This document shows positions 1 through 10,624 of a DNA stretch of 64,000 nucleotides, piece by piece. The notes under the pieces were generated by a model. The model made no database searches. It was not told where the DNA came from and was given only the letters and a program-made list of their open reading frames with translations. The position numbers and the translations under genes are program-made. The DNA is taken from contig NC_087074.1 in NCBI RefSeq assembly GCF_026151205.1, positions 1,862,001 through 1,926,000 of the forward strand, given 5' to 3'. Every line of letters starts with the position of its first letter. Position 1 is the stretch's first letter. This DNA is from Bolinopsis microptera. Lineage: Eukaryota > Ctenophora > Tentaculata > Lobata > Bolinopsidae.

Positions 1-544
1 TGAATCGCTATTTTGATCTCAGATTTTGGAAATGCGATATACCCAAAAACAATTGAACTATTATTTCACATGGCTGAACAACTAAGCCTGTATTACAGTA
101 GACCCCAAGTTCAGCGGTATTACCTTACACAGCCCCCCCCCCCCCCACAGCCCCACTGTCCCCTCCCCCACAGCCCCCACCTCCCTCACAAGAATCATTG
201 CCCAATATATTACCCATTAACTGATAGTAATTCCCTGTTAATGTTATTCCACTGACACTTTCCACTGTCACAAATACACCGTGACTATGCCAACACCATT
301 GTAACTATGACAACGCCATTACTTCCCCACAATGAACTTAAATACATGAGATTTGATAAGTTGGTCTTCAATACTACACTACTACGTGTGCACTTTATTT
401 CATCAGAGTGTCAATCTCAGAGCACTGTAAACGTAGCGTGATGCAACTTAGTGACGTTTTGAAAAACCAATTAATTTACAAGAGATACGGGCAGCTTAGA
501 GAGATGCAGTCAGTGCATGTGTGTTGCAGGGCTGGAAAAAACAC
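1..544. other. No gene recognised; poly-C tract
   Basis: This stretch has a C homopolymer run near 129-147 with C-rich flanks, and otherwise AT-rich unique-looking sequence. The short open frames across it have low complexity (a proline run from the poly-C) and no recognisable domain. Confidence 0.5.
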
Positions 545-548
545 TGAC

Positions 549-1487
549 GTGGTCACTTGTCACGTGTTGGAGTGAAGTTGTCACGTGTTGGAGTGTAGTT
601 GTCACGTGTTGGAGTGTAGTTGTCACGTGTTGGAGTGTAGTTGTCACGTGTTGGAGTGTAGTTGTCACGTGTTGGAGTGTAGTGGTCACGTGTTGGAGTG
701 TAGTTGTCACTTGTTGGAGTGTAGTTGTCACGTGTTGGAGTGTAGTTGTCACGTGTTTGAGTGTAGTTGTCACGTGTTGGAGTGTAGTTGTCATGTGTTG
801 GAGTGTAGTTGTCACGTGTTGGAGTGTAGTTGTCACGTGTTGGAGTGTAGTTGTCACGTGTTGGAGTGTAGTTGTCACGTGTTGGAGTGTAGTTGTCACG
901 TGTTGGAGTGTATTGTCACGTGTTGGAGTGTAGTTGTCACGTGTTGGAGTGTAGTTGTCACGTGTTGGAGTGTATTGTCACGTGTTGGAGTGTAGTTGTC
1001 ACGTGTTGGAGTGTAGTTGTCACGTGTTGGAGTGTAGTTGTCACGTGTTGGAGTGTAGTTGTCACGTGTTGGAGTGTAGTTGTCACGTGTTGGAGTGTAG
1101 TTGTCACGTGTTGGAGTGTAGTTGTCACGTGTTGGAGTGTAGTTGTCACGTGTTGGAGTGTAGTTGTCACGTGTTGGAGTGTAGTTGTCACGTGTTGGAG
1201 TGTAGTTGTCACGTGTTGGAGTGTAGTTGTCACGTGTTGGAGTGTAGTTGTCACGTGTTGGAGTGTAGTTGTCACGTGTTGGAGTGTAGTTGTCACGTGT
1301 TGGAGTGTAGTTGTCACGTGTTGGAGTGTAGTTGTCACGTGTTGGAGTGCAGTTGTCACGTGTTGGAGTGTATTGTCACGTGTTGGAGTGTAGTGGTCAC
1401 GTGTTGGAGTGTAGTTGTCACGTGTTGGAGTGTAGTTGTCACGTGTTGGAGTGTAGTTGTCACGTGTTGGAGTGTAGTTGTCACGTG
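549..1487. repeat. 21-bp minisatellite, about 44 units, E-box in each
   Basis: The array is a tandem repeat with a 21-bp period and core tgtcacgtgttggag. Nearly every unit contains the palindrome CACGTG. A few units are 19 bp (near 912, 974, 1371) and a few carry single substitutions (for example near 712, 757, 794). The long open frames on both strands here are by-products of a 21-bp period, which is a multiple of three, and are not genes. The array ends at 1487, twenty bases before a candidate splice acceptor. Confidence 0.95.
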
Positions 1488-1506
1488 ACTAATTTTGGTT
1501 GTTTAG

Positions 1507-1564
1507 CAACCTTTTCCAAGATTATTAGTAACCCTGATCTGTCTATCAGATGTAAAGCTGTAAG
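1507..1564 (+). CDS. Candidate orphan internal exon
   Basis: A pyrimidine-rich acceptor (ttggttgtttag) precedes 1507, and a consensus donor GTAAGT begins at 1565. The 58-nt interval is open in one frame and reads TFSKIISNPDLSIRCKAVR, which has ordinary coding composition. No partner exon was found on the plus strand nearby, so the gene cannot be named. It could be a chance match. Confidence 0.3.
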
Positions 1565-1851
1565 GTAAGTTACACAAGAGATTAAGTATTTCACAAGTTA
1601 CCCACACACTTACTAATAGTCGTATCTTAATTTCCCAATAATTACTAAATTACTCAAAACGTCAGCTTAAACTGTTAAAGTTTAACTCCTGGGAATTCGG
1701 GGAACAGATGTAGCAGTTTACACGGGGGAGGGGGGAGGGGGGGCACATTGTATAAACATAGTACTAAATAGCTAGTAATACTGTAGGTAGCAAATAAAGT
1801 GTATCAGATATTTGAACTCTAATAAAGCTTAGATAAAATAACAGTACTTAC

Positions 1852-1943
1852 TGAAGCGGATGAAGCAGCAGACCTCGGTCTTCCTCCGAGTGGGTTCAGC
1901 CTGATCTTATCATCTAGTCCCGTTAGAGAGGGGTCCATAGACC
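1852..1943 (-). CDS. Candidate exon, possibly first coding exon
   Basis: On the minus strand the interval is preceded by TTATTTCAG and followed by donor GTAAGTAC. One frame is open through the whole exon and contains an ATG; it starts MDPSLTGLDDKIRLNPLGG and ends Ser-rich, in phase 0. The product is not recognised. The good donor and acceptor and the non-repetitive composition are the only support. Confidence 0.33.
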
Positions 1944-1954
1944 CTGAAATAAGT

Positions 1955-2048
1955 GCACGTGTTACTTATACTGGATCACGTGATTATTAGACTGGTTCAC
2001 GTGATTATCATACTGGATCACGTGATTATTAGACTGGTTCACGTGATA
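1955..2048. repeat. Short E-box repeat, four units
   Basis: Four units of about 23 bp alternate between ctggatcacgtgattatta and ctggttcacgtgattatca forms. Each has CACGTG at its centre, and two are the perfect 10-bp palindrome ATCACGTGAT. The unit sequence is unrelated to the array at 549-1487 apart from the E-box. Confidence 0.85.
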
Positions 2049-2311
2049 AAGTTAGTTTCATCAGCCAAATATGCAGATTTTTCTTTTTCAATAGATCGTA
2101 TCTCAGGGTATAAATTACATATATTTAAAATGACACACGATTCACCATCCACTTCCAGCATTGACCTATTATAAGTTTGCCTGGAGGGGGATTTGTTTAA
2201 ACGTTATTATTATAAGTTTGGTTTCTCCTCCCCGCCACGTCTATAAAAATGTAGGTGTAGAATTAGTAAATGGGGACACAATGAGAGCAGAAGATCAAGG
2301 AGTAGTACTTA

Positions 2312-2490
2312 ATTAACTCTGGGCACGTGAAGCAAAGTTTTGAAAAGGAATGGGAAGAGTAGAAATTCTAGACGTTGGCTATTTGGCACTGCTTTTTTTG
2401 AGAAGCAAACATTAGATAAAAGAATGAATTAACTCCGGGCACGTGAAGGAAACTTTTGAAAAGAAATAAGAAAAGTAGAAATTCTAGCCG
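2312..2490. repeat. Imperfect 60-bp direct duplication with CACGTG
   Basis: Two copies, about 2312-2375 and 2428-2490, share gggcacgtgaag, then ttttgaaaag, then gtagaaattctag. Each has one E-box. The second ends about 280 bp upstream of the small secreted-peptide gene, so a regulatory role is possible but not shown. Confidence 0.6.
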
Positions 2491-2768
2491 GGGACTAAAG
2501 TACCTGCCTCTTTGGGAATTAATTAAAATTAGTTTTATCAACTGGAGAGCATAATGACTAATATAGACAATGAAATCCTTGTTATTACTCGCATAGATGG
2601 TGCTGTGCAGGACTTAGCACCTGGAAAAGCTATAGGCAAAATAATTATAGTGATAAAGAGGGCGCACAGCACGTAAATCATAAGTCTCATTTAATGTCAA
2701 AGTTATTTAAGGGTACCAACATTTCCGTTTGCTCATTTCCTAATCGCACCATCTACTGACTGCTGAAG

Positions 2769-2978
2769 ATGAAAATGTTTGCTGCTGCTCTCCTTTTCCT
2801 GGCACTCTCCCTAGCCTGCGCTTATGACTATTATGACATGGAAGGAAAAGGATATGATTATGCCGAATACGTAGGAGAAGAAGACCATTATGGAGATGAT
2901 TATTACGATAGTTCAGCTGGTTATCTCCAGACAACCTGCTCTCTGATAGTTCCTGCGCTGTACTTCTTGCTTAACTGA
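2769..2978 (+). CDS. Small secreted Tyr/Asp-rich peptide, possibly GPI-anchored
   Basis: The 69-aa product begins with a clear signal peptide (MKMFAAALLFLALSLACA). A roughly 37-residue acidic, tyrosine-rich segment follows, with motifs such as YDYYDMEG and DDYYDSSAG. The last 15 residues are hydrophobic after a small-residue SSAG patch, which resembles a GPI-attachment signal. The first Met is chosen because it opens the hydrophobic h-region; Met3 is an alternative. Tyr residues flanked by Asp/Glu are typical sulfation contexts, which is inference. It looks like a single-exon gene with an AATAAA about 160 bp after the stop. No family is recognised; the shadow frame on the other strand is ignored. 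It could be a matrix, adhesive or neuropeptide-like precursor, but there are no dibasic cleavage sites. Confidence 0.6.
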   Translation: MKMFAAALLFLALSLACAYDYYDMEGKGYDYAEYVGEEDHYGDDYYDSSAGYLQTTCSLIVPALYFLLN

Positions 2979-3138
2979 GTACACCAGACTGTGCAACAGA
3001 AGAAAATTGTGTAGTTTTGAGAATCATTGAACTGACATTTAAAATATTTAGTTTTTGTTGCACTTATATGTTGCAAGTTTAGTTCCAACATTTAGTTACC
3101 AATAGACCTGTCTTATTGTTTTACTTGTAGAGAGTAGT

Positions 3139-3144
3139 AATAAA
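3139..3144 (+). terminator. AATAAA polyadenylation signal of the 2769 gene
   Basis: AATAAA lies 161 bases downstream of the stop codon, in AT-rich sequence. It is a plausible 3' end for the small-peptide transcript. Confidence 0.45.
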
Positions 3145-4290
3145 TAATATGATGCTCTGGAATCTGTGCTACAAATTGTAGGGCAACAATCAGGGCCCCA
3201 TTCATTAGGTAGAACTATTTCTCCTGAAATATTGCTACTGAACACATATGACAGTATGCATGAAGTCCATTGCATGAAGAATGAAACAGACTCTTAATCA
3301 TGGATTATTAACGTGTAATGTTCTAAATGACATGTGATCCGGACTGTTAACACCTCTCTCCCCCCCTCTTGTAAAGCAGCTGAGCTAGGCTGATAATCTG
3401 ACTGATCAGGAGTATTTATCGTTATGTTGATTTATTGATAGATCAGCTGCAGTAATCTATAAGTTTGAATGTTGACAATAATAATTGATTAATTGTTCCC
3501 ATACCTTTATAAAAGTTTGGAATTGTAACACTGTTTCTACTGCATGACTTATGTGGCTGGTTCCAGATGCGGACGAAGCGCTGAGCAGAGTTTGGTCTGT
3601 TTCTTCTTCCATATGAGTGATTCTGATTTTGTATAGCCAACCACGGCAAAATTGGATCAATGTACGCCGTGGCCATACTGACCTATAAGTTATGGGATAT
3701 TGTTAAACCAAATCAAATGAGTGGCTATTTCAATGAATGTTTAATCACACAAAAATAATTAATGAATAACCTGACAGATATTCAAATAAACTCAACAAGA
3801 TAGGGTTGGAGTATTCCAAAGCTGTCTAATAAAAACATCAGTATGAACAGTATTCGATTGGTTGAAATGAGCAAAAAATGTGCACAGATCTCAGAAAAGA
3901 CTTTTTTAATTGAAAAATAATAATTTATCACCAATCAAAACAATCAGTTAAATATAAAATCTAAGTAATTTTTAGCACAAAATCGTGGCATATGCTAACA
4001 GCCAGCTGATACGCAAATTGTGCATGAGTGGGTGATGTACAAGCACATTATTTCATTTCATTCAGAAATCTTGAAGGTGCTACATTTGATTTATAGAATG
4101 TGTGTACCCAAATGCGAGACCCAGGTGTAAAAATTCGTTCTTGGAATAAGTGCATGCAGTACTACTATGTCCGAGCGTTTTTAAATGGCATAGTGCAAAT
4201 ATTCAGCAACAAGCGACTAATTAATCTCAAAATATACATTTATTTGAAAATTCATTTTTTTTTATTTGAAAATTCAATTAATCATTATAT
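3145..4290. other. No gene recognised
   Basis: AT-rich sequence with short spurious frames only. No domain, repeat array or splice-supported exon was seen. Confidence 0.5.
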
Positions 4291-5172
4291 ATATAAATCA
4301 AGCGTTACATTTCAGCCATGCAAAATTACAATGACATATTTTGATATACTAAATGATAAATGGTACTGCAATATAAGTTGCTTAATGTTTGGCCGAATGA
4401 CAACTAACGAGAAAAACAAACTTGATTATATAATAATTAATTCGGCTGAACCAACACATAGCAAGAGCCACATTAACGTTGGGGCCGTCTACCAAATTTG
4501 AATGACAAACATTAACAAGAAATCAAACATATCATAAATAATTATAAGGATTTTGTTCATTACAATTCCGTCACAACTGATAAAGAAAAAGAAAAGGACA
4601 AGCAGATAGGAAATTGGACGGACAGAATTGTAACCAACAAAAACAAATTTCTGAGACTCATAAGACTGATGAGCTAATCTGGCCAGACTGTATCGGCAGC
4701 CCAGAGGTACTTGATCAGTTTGGCCTTAAAAGTAGAAATCCGCTCTGACTGCCGGATACATACTGGTAGACTATTCCATTTCAGCATAGATCTATGAAAA
4801 AAGCTATTTCGGAAGGCATCCGAGCAGGGCACAGTGGTACTCATGTAAGTTGAAGTATCCGACATATCAATTATTTGAGCATTGTGCCTAGTGTATCGGG
4901 TGCCCTCTGGACGGCATTATTATATATATAAATCAAGGCTCAAGCGTTGCATTTCAGCCACGCAAAATTACAATGACATATTTTGATTTACTAATTGATA
5001 AATAGTACAGCAATATAAGTTGCTTATTGTGTGGCCGGATGACAACTACACTAGAAAAATAAACTTGATTATTATATAATAATTAATTATAGCAAGAGCC
5101 ACATTAACATTGGGGCCGTCTACCAAATTTGAATGACAAACATCAACAAGAAATCAAACATATCATAATGTC
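4291..5172. repeat. Direct duplication of about 245 bp
   Basis: About 4291-4540 and 4926-5172 are diverged direct copies. Both include aaattacaatgacatatttt, then a ggcc-gatgacaacta block, then gccacattaac and gggccgtctaccaaatttg. The copies flank a LINE reverse-transcriptase remnant, so both are probably parts of old element insertions. Confidence 0.75.
4674..4920 (-). pseudogene. C-terminal remnant of a CR1/Jockey-type LINE ORF2
   Basis: Reading the minus strand from about 4920 to 4674 gives ARYTRH-like sequence, then FRNSFFHRSMLKWNSLP and a Phe-Lys segment before a stop. This matches the usual end of CR1/Jockey ORF2 proteins (F..SFF.R....WNSLP.......F+..L). Only about 80 residues survive, with no RT catalytic core. 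A second short fragment of the same sequence (gactgtatcggcagcccaga region) is at 5636-5705. Confidence 0.6.
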
Positions 5173-5346
5173 AGGTGATTGGTTTACCTAATCACATGAT
5201 TAGGTGACCCCGTTAACCACCCAGTTGAACATTATGGGAATTGTTAAGGGTGCCCAATTAAGGTGTCGTGTCACAGTGTCACATAATCACCCAGTCAATT
5301 TTGTTAACGATCAATTTTGACGATCAATTTTAACGTCAATTTTGTT

Positions 5347-5551
5347 GTTAGCAAAGCCGCAGTCAAGGTTTGGTGAACGGTAGTTAAAGCACTTAAAACG
5401 ATTTATGAAGGAGCAACCTTACATTCTACGTCTATTACTCATTTCTCAAGATGTCTACTACATGATGTTGCTCTACCACTTTGCTTATGTCCCTTAAGTG
5501 CTTTTAACTACCGTTCACCAAACCTTGAATGCAGCTTTGTTAACAAGGTTT
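5347..5551. mobile_element. Small foldback/MITE-like element
   Basis: Inverted arms of about 60 bp (left from 5347, right ending 5551) share caaggtttggtgaacggtag and its complement ctaccgttcaccaaaccttg. The loop is about 90 bp with no coding capacity. The outer bases are GTTA/TAAC. Target duplication was not resolved. Confidence 0.7.
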
Positions 5552-5863
5552 TGCCGGTAGAGGGTCCGCAATAGTCCCATTACCTTAGTATTGCTGTACA
5601 ACTACTACAAAGAACACATTTCTGGGAACCATATGAAAAGACTGATGAGCAAATCTGGCCTGATATATGACTGTATCGGCAGCCCAGAGGTACTTGATCA
5701 GTTAATGCACACTATCGTCTCAACATGCCTTAACCATGCTTGGAGGAAAAATGGATCCCCACCACGTTTCAGGCAATCCACTAAGAGAAATCCGAGACTT
5801 TTTTGTCAAGTGAAGTTTTATGCACCGCTTTATACGTCATCAGACAAACATAAAATAAAATGA

Positions 5864-6709
5864 ACAATATGTTGGTGCAGACTATATCTCCTGCGAAAGC
5901 ACATCCAATTTGATACATATGTCACGGAATGCATTACCATAAACTTCCGAATAGGGCATGCAAATTGCAAACACTGTTCTACTACAAATGAGGAATCACT
6001 CAACCTTCTTCTAGAGCTTCCTTTCCCTGATCGATCCAATCATCGAAGACGAGCTTCATGTATTGCGCACTTGCCCTCTCTATGAAGATTTCCGTCACTG
6101 ATTCAGGTCGGTTTCAACTGTCATTGCATGTCGGAAGCCCTTTTAGAAAAATCTCGAAAATCGTCTTTAAAGTTAAAAGTGATTTAGCGCAGCACGCTTG
6201 TTTAATTTTATTTTCATTCTTTTGTATATATATATATAATATACATAGATTTTTTTTGTGATTTTAAGTGATTTTCCGAGAATCAGTTATCAGTATTTAG
6301 ATATGAGGCAAGATAAAAGTATATTTTTAACGGCTTTCAGTTTCTTTTTTAGATTCCTTTAGATTCCTTTAAATTTCATCAGATTTTCCCACTGCTTTTA
6401 GTTTGTATTTATTCTCAATTGTATATGATTCGAATTTGTTATAGTTGCTTTAATGATATAATTTCTCAGAATTTATGTAAATAAATGATGCAAAGACTTA
6501 CAAAGATCAAATCAAAAATACTTTCTTTTATTATCGAAATTTGTCTAAAAGTGATCAAAAATGTTGAAACCAACCACAAATCAAAATTAATGAACGCTGA
6601 TATGATTTCGAATCATCCCCATGACATGAGCTCAAAATTAAAATGAGCTCCCCTGGCAAGATATTGGCGTGGCAAAAACTATTTTAATCTTTATCATATA
6701 TTTTACCAA
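5864..6709. other. No gene; possible LINE tail remnant at 5930-6070
   Basis: One plus-strand frame near 5930-6070 reads RIGHANCKHCSTTNEESLNL, which loosely resembles the Cys/His tail of some LINE ORF2 proteins. It lacks enough context to call. The rest is AT-rich with homopolymers. Confidence 0.25.
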
Positions 6710-6762
6710 GACGTGCGCCGCGCCGAGTTGGGCTCGTCGACGGTGAACAAATATTGTTCAAA
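6710..6762 (+). repeat. Fragment of dispersed family D
   Basis: The fragment contains gcgccgagttggg, ctcgtcgacggt and gaacaaatatt. It is the middle of a dispersed repeat whose fuller copies are at 7058-7178, 20128-20220 and 61874-61980. Confidence 0.6.
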
Positions 6763-7057
6763 GTGCACTTTGAACAAAACTGAGCTGTGCACAACATGTG
6801 CTAAAATCAGCTAACCATAACGATAAATTAGACCAACACTAGTGAGCAGATCTGGTCTTAATCTTGTATCATCCAACAAACGTTGTAAGAGTATGGCAAA
6901 TATTAGGAATATCCAAAGTTCATTTCTTCAAGAGCGAATTATTCCTTACTGGAACAAACTCGGTATGTGGTATGACTGTTTTAAGTTTTAAGATTAAATT
7001 AAAATGTAGAAGGCCGGGTTTAAGAAAGATATGATTTCTAGATCTTTTGATATTTTG

Positions 7058-7178
7058 TAGGTTTACAACATACAGCTGCAGGATGCGCGCCGAGTTAATA
7101 TATATATAAGTTGGACCCGTCACGTCGACGGTCCAATATACGGAACAGATATTTTACGAGTATCACCCGTTAAAGGAT
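7058..7178 (+). mobile_element. Dispersed family D copy
   Basis: The order is gtaggtttacaac, gcgcgccgagtt, gtcgacggtcc, cagatattttacgagtat and cacccgttaa. The same blocks occur reversed at 20128-20220, forward at 61874-61980 and in truncated form at 47970-48020. It is a non-coding element of about 100 bp; the class is unknown. Confidence 0.7.
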
Positions 7179-7498
7179 ATTTCTAATGATTCACATTTTT
7201 GCAATGTTTCAAATGAAGTATTAGGGAGAATTGAAGTACTTAACTATGTTAGTAATAAAGAGAATTGTAGCGCAATGCGTTACTGTGCCGCGCCGCGCAC
7301 TCAATGAGGCTTCTCTCAGCGACATCTCTAGATCGGCGAGATGCACTATTGGCTACTGTGCTGCGCCGAGCTGAGATGTCTAGGGTGGCGGATTTTGTAT
7401 CGAATTTTCGAATCAAATACCGTTTTAATGTTTATTTAAAATAAATAAGGATGGTGGAAGTCTTTTCTAAAATGGACTTGACCGAACTAAGAGAATGG

Positions 7499-7578
7499 TT
7501 GTCATACGTTGTATGACCCGCCGCGCACGAAGTGCGCGGCTCCCCCTGTATCGTCAGGGGGGTCGCAACGTGATACAA
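7499..7578. mobile_element. 80-bp insertion with 8-bp target duplication
   Basis: The insert is bounded by gagaatgg on both sides (7491-7498 and 7579-7586). Its ends are imperfect inverted repeats (TTGTCATACGTTG... and ...CAACGTGATACAA). The right arm of the host foldback keeps the uninterrupted sequence (agccattctcttagttcgg near 9069-9087), which serves as an empty site. An 8-bp duplication fits hAT-like transposition, but the element is too short to classify. Confidence 0.8.
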
Positions 7579-8049
7579 GAGAATGGCTAATAAACAAATC
7601 AATAATTGTCGCTGATCCAGTCTATAAGTGAGCCGGTCCATTGCTCCAACGATCCTTTCTAATTGACCTGCCAAGCCTTAGGGGTACGGTGCACCGTTGT
7701 TCCTGTGATCATGTACGCAAAATGTATCAACTGAGGTCACGTGATGGAGCCAGGATCCCCTAGCGGCCTTATTACCGGTTAACACATACAACCACGAACG
7801 TTCGCGTTTGAATCTTGAGTTAAATGGTTGGTTTACTAAATGTTAAGTATAATATATTCTTCAGCGTACACTCTACACCTAATATAAAGACATCAGCGGG
7901 ACGTCAGCCTTTCCTGCTATAATTATGCGGAAGATTAATTGCCAGAAAATAGAAAGTTTACAACGAGAAATATTATACAACTTTGATAGATGTTGGTAAT
8001 AATACTAATAGATATAATTAACTACAAGTAAACGTAAACCTCGACGAAG

Positions 8050-8640
8050 CAATTGATCATCTCTCGTGAGACTCAAGCGGCATTCTCAAAGCATTCTCGT
8101 GGTAATCAAGCGGCATTTTCAAGGCACTCTCGTGGCACTCAAGCGGCATTCTCAAGGCACTCTCGTGGCACTCAAGCGGCATTCTCAAGGTACTCTCGTG
8201 CCACTCTCGTGGCGCTCTATCGAAATTCTCAAAGCACTCTCGTGCCACTCAAATGGCATCATCAAGGCACTCTCGTGCCACTCAAGCGCTATTCTCGTGG
8301 CACTCATGTGGCACTCTAGCGGCACTATAGCGGCTTCATCAAGGCACTTTCATGGCACTCTCGTGGCACTCTAGTGGCACTCTCGTGACACTTTCGTGAC
8401 ACTCTCATAGCACTCACGTGGCACTCTCGTGGCACTCTAGTGGCACTCTCGTGACACTCTCATAGCACTCTCGTGGCACTCTCGTTGCACTCTCGTGGAA
8501 GTCTCGTGGCACTCTCGTGACACTTTCGTGGCACTCTCGTGGCACTCTCGTGGAAATCTGGTGGCACTCTAGTGGCACTCTCGTGCCACTCTCGTGACAC
8601 TCTCGTGGCACTCTCGTGACACTCTCGTGGCCACAAGAGT
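8050..8640. repeat. Irregular ctcgtggcact minisatellite
   Basis: Units of about 11-15 bp revolve around cactctcgtggcactct, with many single-base variants. The array is the core of the foldback at 7265-9565. The open frames across it are low-complexity by-products. Confidence 0.85.
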
Positions 8641-9654
8641 TTCTTGAGAATACCGCTTGAGAACCACGAGGGTACTTTTAGAAAGCCGCTTGAGTGTCAC
8701 GAGAGATGAATTGCTTCGTTGAGGTTTAAGTTTACTTGTAGTTAATTGGCTGACGTCCCGCTGATGTCTTAAGGTGTAGAGTGTACGCTGAAGAATATAT
8801 CATACTTAACATTTAGTAAACCAACCATTTAACTCAAGATTCAAACGCGAACGTTCGTGGTTGTATGTGTTAACCGGTAATAAGGCCGCTAGGGGATCCT
8901 GGCTCCATCACGTGACCTCAGTTGATACATTTTGCGTACATGATCACAGGAACAATGGTGCACCCCTAAGGCTTGGCAGGTCAATTATGAATTAGAAAGG
9001 ATCGTTGGAGCATGAATGGACCGGCTCACTTATAGACTGGATCAGCGACAATTATTGGTTTGTTTATTAGCCATTCTCTTAGTTCGGTCAAGTCCATTTT
9101 CGAAAAGACTTCCACCATCCTTATTTATTTTAAATAAACATTAAAACGGTATTTGATTCGAAAACTCGATACAAAATCCGCCACCTTATATGAGATGAAT
9201 TGACATCGTCAATTAATAAAGAGAAGCATAATAACGATTATCTTTATTTCCACCCTCTTGTGGCAAAAAAAAGATTTATAAATCTTTATTCCACTGGGAA
9301 GTATGAATAGGGTTAAGTTATATTTTTGGTTGTAGCTCGATGCACTACTGGGTCGCGCGCGCATCCAATAACGCTTCTCGCAACCGCCAACCACAGCTTT
9401 CGTAGATCGGCGAAATGCACCACTTTTACATTTTATTTGATAATTTATTAATTTTGGTGGTAAGATCATATTTATATTTTTCCAATTTTCATATAGTGAT
9501 TTGTGTCGCTGTGGGAAGCCTTATTAAGTGCGCGGCGCGGCACAGTAACGCATCGCGCTACAAAGTGATTTGATACTTTGTAAACATTTACCTGGGGACC
9601 TCAGGCTATCATGTTCATTAATAGAGATTCGCGTCGGCGGAACGACAGGCTGAT

Positions 9655-10169
9655 AGGGTGGTTCCTTTCGCATACTTCTTCATTGAATACTCAGCACTTT
9701 TGTACGTGTCCCTTGGATGATTCTGAAGCTTGCCTGTTTATTCCGGGAGTTTCAAATAATATTTTTACCGTGGTTGGCCACGCCTTTTTAAACAACTTTT
9801 TATTAGACTGTTCCACGTTTATTTTGCCTTCCTCGGGGCTCTGGATTTCCGGAAAAACAGGAAAAGCAACAGAATGACCATCATAAATTAATAGTGACTG
9901 GTTTCTGAAGCCAAAACTGCACGGAAATAACTTTTTGACGAAGCTTTCGGTAATTAACCTGGATGCCTCACCACAACGCGGCAACTCGGAGAGGTATAAT
10001 TGATGTGAGCCTATTAAGACACGAACCCAGGTACGTGTCATGTGACAAGTGACGTCAAATTAGCATCACCTCAACTTGACCCTTTCCCGCGCGGCAACTT
10101 GCATCTCCGAACCAGGGCCCCTAAGGGGGTTTGTTTATATTTGATATTGCATATGTCATTTGACCAGCG
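9655..10169 (-). mobile_element. Left copy of inverted 515-bp repeat with transposase-like remnant
   Basis: This 515-bp block recurs in reverse complement at 21237-21754. The minus strand carries a 116-codon open frame (10041 to 9691) with SLLIYDGHS and KKLFKKAWPTT, which loosely resemble the D-G-H and downstream region of pogo/jerky-type DDE transposases. The frame is too short to be an active enzyme. It may be a remnant of a DNA transposon carried as a MITE-like copy. Confidence 0.5.
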
Positions 10170-10624
10170 CAGCATTAACACTTCGACTAATTAAGTTAAA
10201 ACACAGGAACTAGGAATTCTCAAGCAGAGAATCTTCCTGATGAAGTATTTCGAGCTTGTCCCTGCAATACCGTTAGCTCTGAATAATTGAATAAAGCCAC
10301 TTCCTGCATTTGTACTGAAGCTATCAAGATAATCCTATTCACTTTTAATTTAAATGAACTCTTTCGTTCTACGATTACTTTAATTTATTACTTTAAGTTT
10401 TATTTATATATTTTGTCGATAAAGATGGGATAATGTTCATTGTTCAAGATAAAAGTATTCTTCCATGCACGAATAAAATTAAATCGGAAAGCACTGCAGC
10501 GGAACATGTGAAAGTCAAACCAGTCAAATAATAATATATCGGAACATGTAAATTTCGGAGCAGGAATAGCCCGGAAAAATGTTTATCCGGTGTGTGGTTT
10601 GTCCAAATAGAGCGTGTTTCAGTG
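10170..10624. other. No gene recognised
   Basis: AT-rich sequence between the inverted repeat copy and the start of the 28-bp array. Nothing else is supported. Confidence 0.5.

Larger units (their letters stand above)
7265..9565. mobile_element. Foldback element with minisatellite core
   Basis: The inner inverted arms run from about 7386 (gcggattttgtatcga) to 8040 and from about 8705 to 9184 (complement). They include the blocks around aagtccattttagaaaagac and aacattta-gtaaaccaacc. An outer inverted block (gttactgtgccgcgc at about 7279 and gcgcggcacagtaac at about 9535) suggests the full element is larger than the inner arms. The core is the minisatellite at 8050-8640. No transposase is encoded, so the element would be non-autonomous. 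Confidence 0.8.

Noticed and set aside
517-1488. Long Cys/Val/Trp or Thr/Gln-rich open frames on both strands
   Set aside because: A 21-bp period keeps frames open on both strands; there is no start context, splice signal or non-repeat extension.
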